Below, in pieces: positions 62,391 through 64,000 of a stretch of DNA of 64,000 bases (the stretch's first letter is position 1; every line of letters starts with the position of its first letter). The position numbers and the translations under genes are program-made. Origin of the DNA: Saprospiraceae bacterium UBA7687 (GTDB taxonomy: Bacteria > Bacteroidota > Bacteroidia > Chitinophagales > Saprospiraceae); assembly GCA_002482845.1 (NCBI GenBank), contig DLGT01000047.1:19054-83053 (forward strand), in the 5' to 3' direction. A model generated the notes under the pieces. That model saw only the letters and a program-made list of their open reading frames with translations. It ran no database searches and had not been told where the DNA came from.

Positions 62391-63179
62391 CTTTTTATGG
62401 TCGTATTCCATTATAAAATAGAAACTAATTTAAAATCTCAATTTTCGATGTAAATTCTTAAAGGAGAAATTGCAAATTTTGAACTTCATATTTACGATTG
62501 TAGCTGAATTTTAACATGGTAGATTGATTTTAACGTCTTTTTCTTTTGTCTTGACACAAAAGAAACAAAAAGTCAAGGCTGTTTCATTTTCTTAACGCCA
62601 AAACTTCATTAAATAGCTAAACCGAAAAAACTCGCTTTTGAGTTTGTTAGCTCGTTATTGGCTTTAGTAGCACTACGTTCATAATCACTCGTTTTTACAT
62701 CCGTATTAGCTCGAACAGTTTTCGCTTCTTAACGCTATTTTATGAAGTTTTGACTAAAAATGAAAAGGCCGGTCAGACCAAATACTCGTATAAGGAGATA
62801 ATAAAAATATTGGGGGTATCCCAATTTTGCACAGAAACTAATTAAAAATTCATTTTGTCACCTGAGGGAACAGGGCAAAAAAAAAGGAATTTTAAGCTAA
62901 GTGTAATTTTAAGTTACATAACTTTTTATGAATTCTGACAGGTTGTATTTCTAAAGAAAAACTAAATGTTGGTTTCCTTATTATAATGAGCATAGTCAAT
63001 ACAATCAAACGCTAATTGTCGCTATGACACATTATTTTTCTCTTTTTCTTAGACACATTCAAAAAATGTTTTAGTTTTATCCAAAATTTTAAAACAAAGG
63101 ATATATTTTGTTGATGTCAAAAGCAGAGTTTAGCACTTTACAATGACTTTGCAGGTGTATCTACTAGAAGATTAAGGAT
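62391..63179. other. Long noncoding gap with a palindromic element
   Basis: 789 bp without a convincing gene. The part 62540-62752 is a structured repeat-like element (separate entry). Around 62862 a small hairpin CCTG-agggaa-CAGG precedes an A run. The remainder is AT-rich. No clean promoter for the amylase gene was found; TGACTTTG at 63144 is a one-mismatch -7. Confidence 0.5.
62540..62752. repeat. Nested inverted-repeat element
   Basis: TTTCTTTTGT (62540-62549) pairs with ACAAAAGAAA (62556-62565), while overlapping CTTGAC (62550) can pair with GTCAAG (62572), giving mutually exclusive hairpins. A larger inverted repeat follows: CAAAACTTCATTAAATAGC (62599-62617) matches the reverse complement of 62734-62752 at 18 of 19 positions. 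The motif TTAACGC occurs next to both arms and TTAGCTCG twice inside. It looks like a dispersed intergenic repeat or small non-autonomous element; other copies cannot be checked here. Confidence 0.5.
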
Positions 63180-64000
63180 ATGGAGTCACAGGAATTGTCA
63201 GAATTTACCTTGCCAGCATGGGCAAAAAATGCTAATATTTATGAAGTTAATATTCGACAATATACCCAAGAAGGGACTTTTGTAGCTTTCCAATCGCATC
63301 TTCCGAGATTAAAAGCAATGGGTGTAGACATCTTATGGTTTATGCCTATTTTTCCAATTAGTGAGACCAAAAAGAAAGGAAGTCTAGGCAGCTATTATGC
63401 CGTTTCTGATTATCGTAAAACTAATCCTGCTTTCGGCACCATTTCTGAATTCAAATCAATCATTGATACAGCGCATAAATTGGGCATGAAAGTCATCCTA
63501 GATTGGGTGCCTAATCATACAGGTTGGGATCACGTTTGGATCAAAAATCATCCCGAATTTTACACCAAAGACAGTCATGGCAATATCACAGACCCACTAA
63601 CGGAGCAAGGAACATCTATGGGTTGGGACGATGTTGCTGATTTAAATTATCACAAGCATGAGATGAGAGCCGCAATGGTTGCTGATATGATCTTTTGGTT
63701 GGAGAAATATAGAATTGATGGGTTTAGACATGATATGGCGTTGCTAGTACCCTTAGATTTCTGGAAGGAAACCATTCCAAAGCTGAGAGCAGTTAAGTCT
63801 GATCTTTTTTTATTGGCAGAATCGGAAGTGCACGATCACCTAAATCAAAATTGTTTTCACGCTATTTATAGTTGGTCACTACATCATCTAATGAATGATA
63901 TTGCTAAAGGTGCAAAGAATGTAAGCTCCTTAGATCATTGGATGGCATATGACAAACCGAAGGCACACAAAGGGTTTTACCTTCATTTTACTTCTAATCA
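63180..64000 (+). CDS. Alpha-amylase family (GH13) protein, 3' end outside window
   Basis: The first 273 codons of a GH13 enzyme; the frame is open to the window edge. The start ATG at 63180 gives MESQELSEFTLPAWAKNANIYEVNIRQYT. The conserved regions are DWVPNHTGWDH (region I), GFRHDMA with the nucleophile Asp (region II) and LLAESEV with the acid/base Glu (region III). No signal peptide, so it is probably cytoplasmic and acts on glycogen or maltodextrin. Regions IV and the C-terminal domain are not visible, so the specificity is open. Confidence 0.92.
   Translation, partial: MESQELSEFTLPAWAKNANIYEVNIRQYTQEGTFVAFQSHLPRLKAMGVDILWFMPIFPISETKKKGSLGSYYAVSDYRKTNPAFGTISEFKSIIDTAHKLGMKVILDWVPNHTGWDHVWIKNHPEFYTKDSHGNITDPLTEQGTSMGWDDVADLNYHKHEMRAAMVADMIFWLEKYRIDGFRHDMALLVPLDFWKETIPKLRAVKSDLFLLAESEVHDHLNQNCFHAIYSWSLHHLMNDIAKGAKNVSSLDHWMAYDKPKAHKGFYLHFTSN

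Noticed and set aside
1..64000. CRISPR array, prophage or insertion sequence
   Set aside because: No regularly spaced repeats, transposase, integrase or phage structural genes were seen; base composition and gene content look uniform.

Overview
This 64 kb window is ordinary chromosome from a low-G+C member of the Bacteroidota, most likely a Saprospiria/Saprospiraceae-type bacterium. This rests on several observations. Promoters match the Bacteroidota pattern TTTG-N18..22-TAnnTTTG, and starts follow A-rich rather than Shine-Dalgarno sequence. Two secreted proteins carry C-terminal T9SS-like sorting domains. A giant Ig-repeat protein ends in the twin GD(F/Y)D-type repeats common in large Saprospiraceae surface proteins. 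A LytS/LytTR pair carries a beta-propeller sensor. The species assignment is inference. No phage, insertion sequence or CRISPR array is visible.

Layout. 1-12.7 kb: the tuf - tRNA-Trp - secE - nusG - rplKAJL - rpoBC cluster, all on +, with a possible attenuator between rplL and rpoB. 12.7-22.9 kb: mixed metabolism (esterase, GH109-type secreted oxidoreductase/glycosidase, PAP2 phosphatase, two phenylacetate-degradation genes paaD and paaG, a large membrane protein of the so-called site-specific recombinase family, proC, an Lrp-type regulator and a TraB-type protein). 22.9-32.9 kb: a minus-strand block with a secreted subtilase, a 1551-residue surface protein, L-serine dehydratase, gmhA and a glycosyltransferase. 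33-40.3 kb: an ABC-F protein, then a sensor kinase and LytTR regulator, followed by a noncoding stretch and folE. 40.5-53.4 kb: universal stress protein, aldehyde dehydrogenase, an M28 peptidase, a minus-strand group pyrE - M42 peptidase - DUF4159 - kdsA, then NUDIX, mtgA, a TonB-dependent receptor and a phosphoesterase. 53.5-64 kb: thiolase, twin lipoproteins, a T9SS cargo protein, dnaB, two pseudouridine synthase paralogues and the start of an alpha-amylase gene.

The most interesting signals are noncoding. (1) Directly downstream of the LytTR regulator gene lies a perfect 12-bp direct repeat with a 21-bp period, the geometry used by LytTR proteins. It sits about 60 bp upstream of a -7 element with no -33 element, followed by about 155 nt that can fold into a closed multi-branch RNA ending in a strong terminator. 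This could be a regulator, its target site and a small RNA in one locus. (2) The 0.5 kb gap before dnaB holds one perfect and three near-perfect same-orientation DnaA boxes, three of them in helical phase, beside a very AT-rich stretch: a candidate replication origin or DnaA-controlled dnaB promoter. (3) The last five codons of the thiolase gene plus its terminator are repeated 1.6 kb downstream, bracketing the twin lipoprotein genes. (4) One of two adjacent pseudouridine synthases has lost the catalytic aspartate.

Functionally, gmhA, kdsA and the glycosyltransferase point to LPS inner-core synthesis, and paaD/paaG to aerobic phenylacetate degradation completed elsewhere in the genome. The sorting domains imply a type IX secretion system encoded outside the window.
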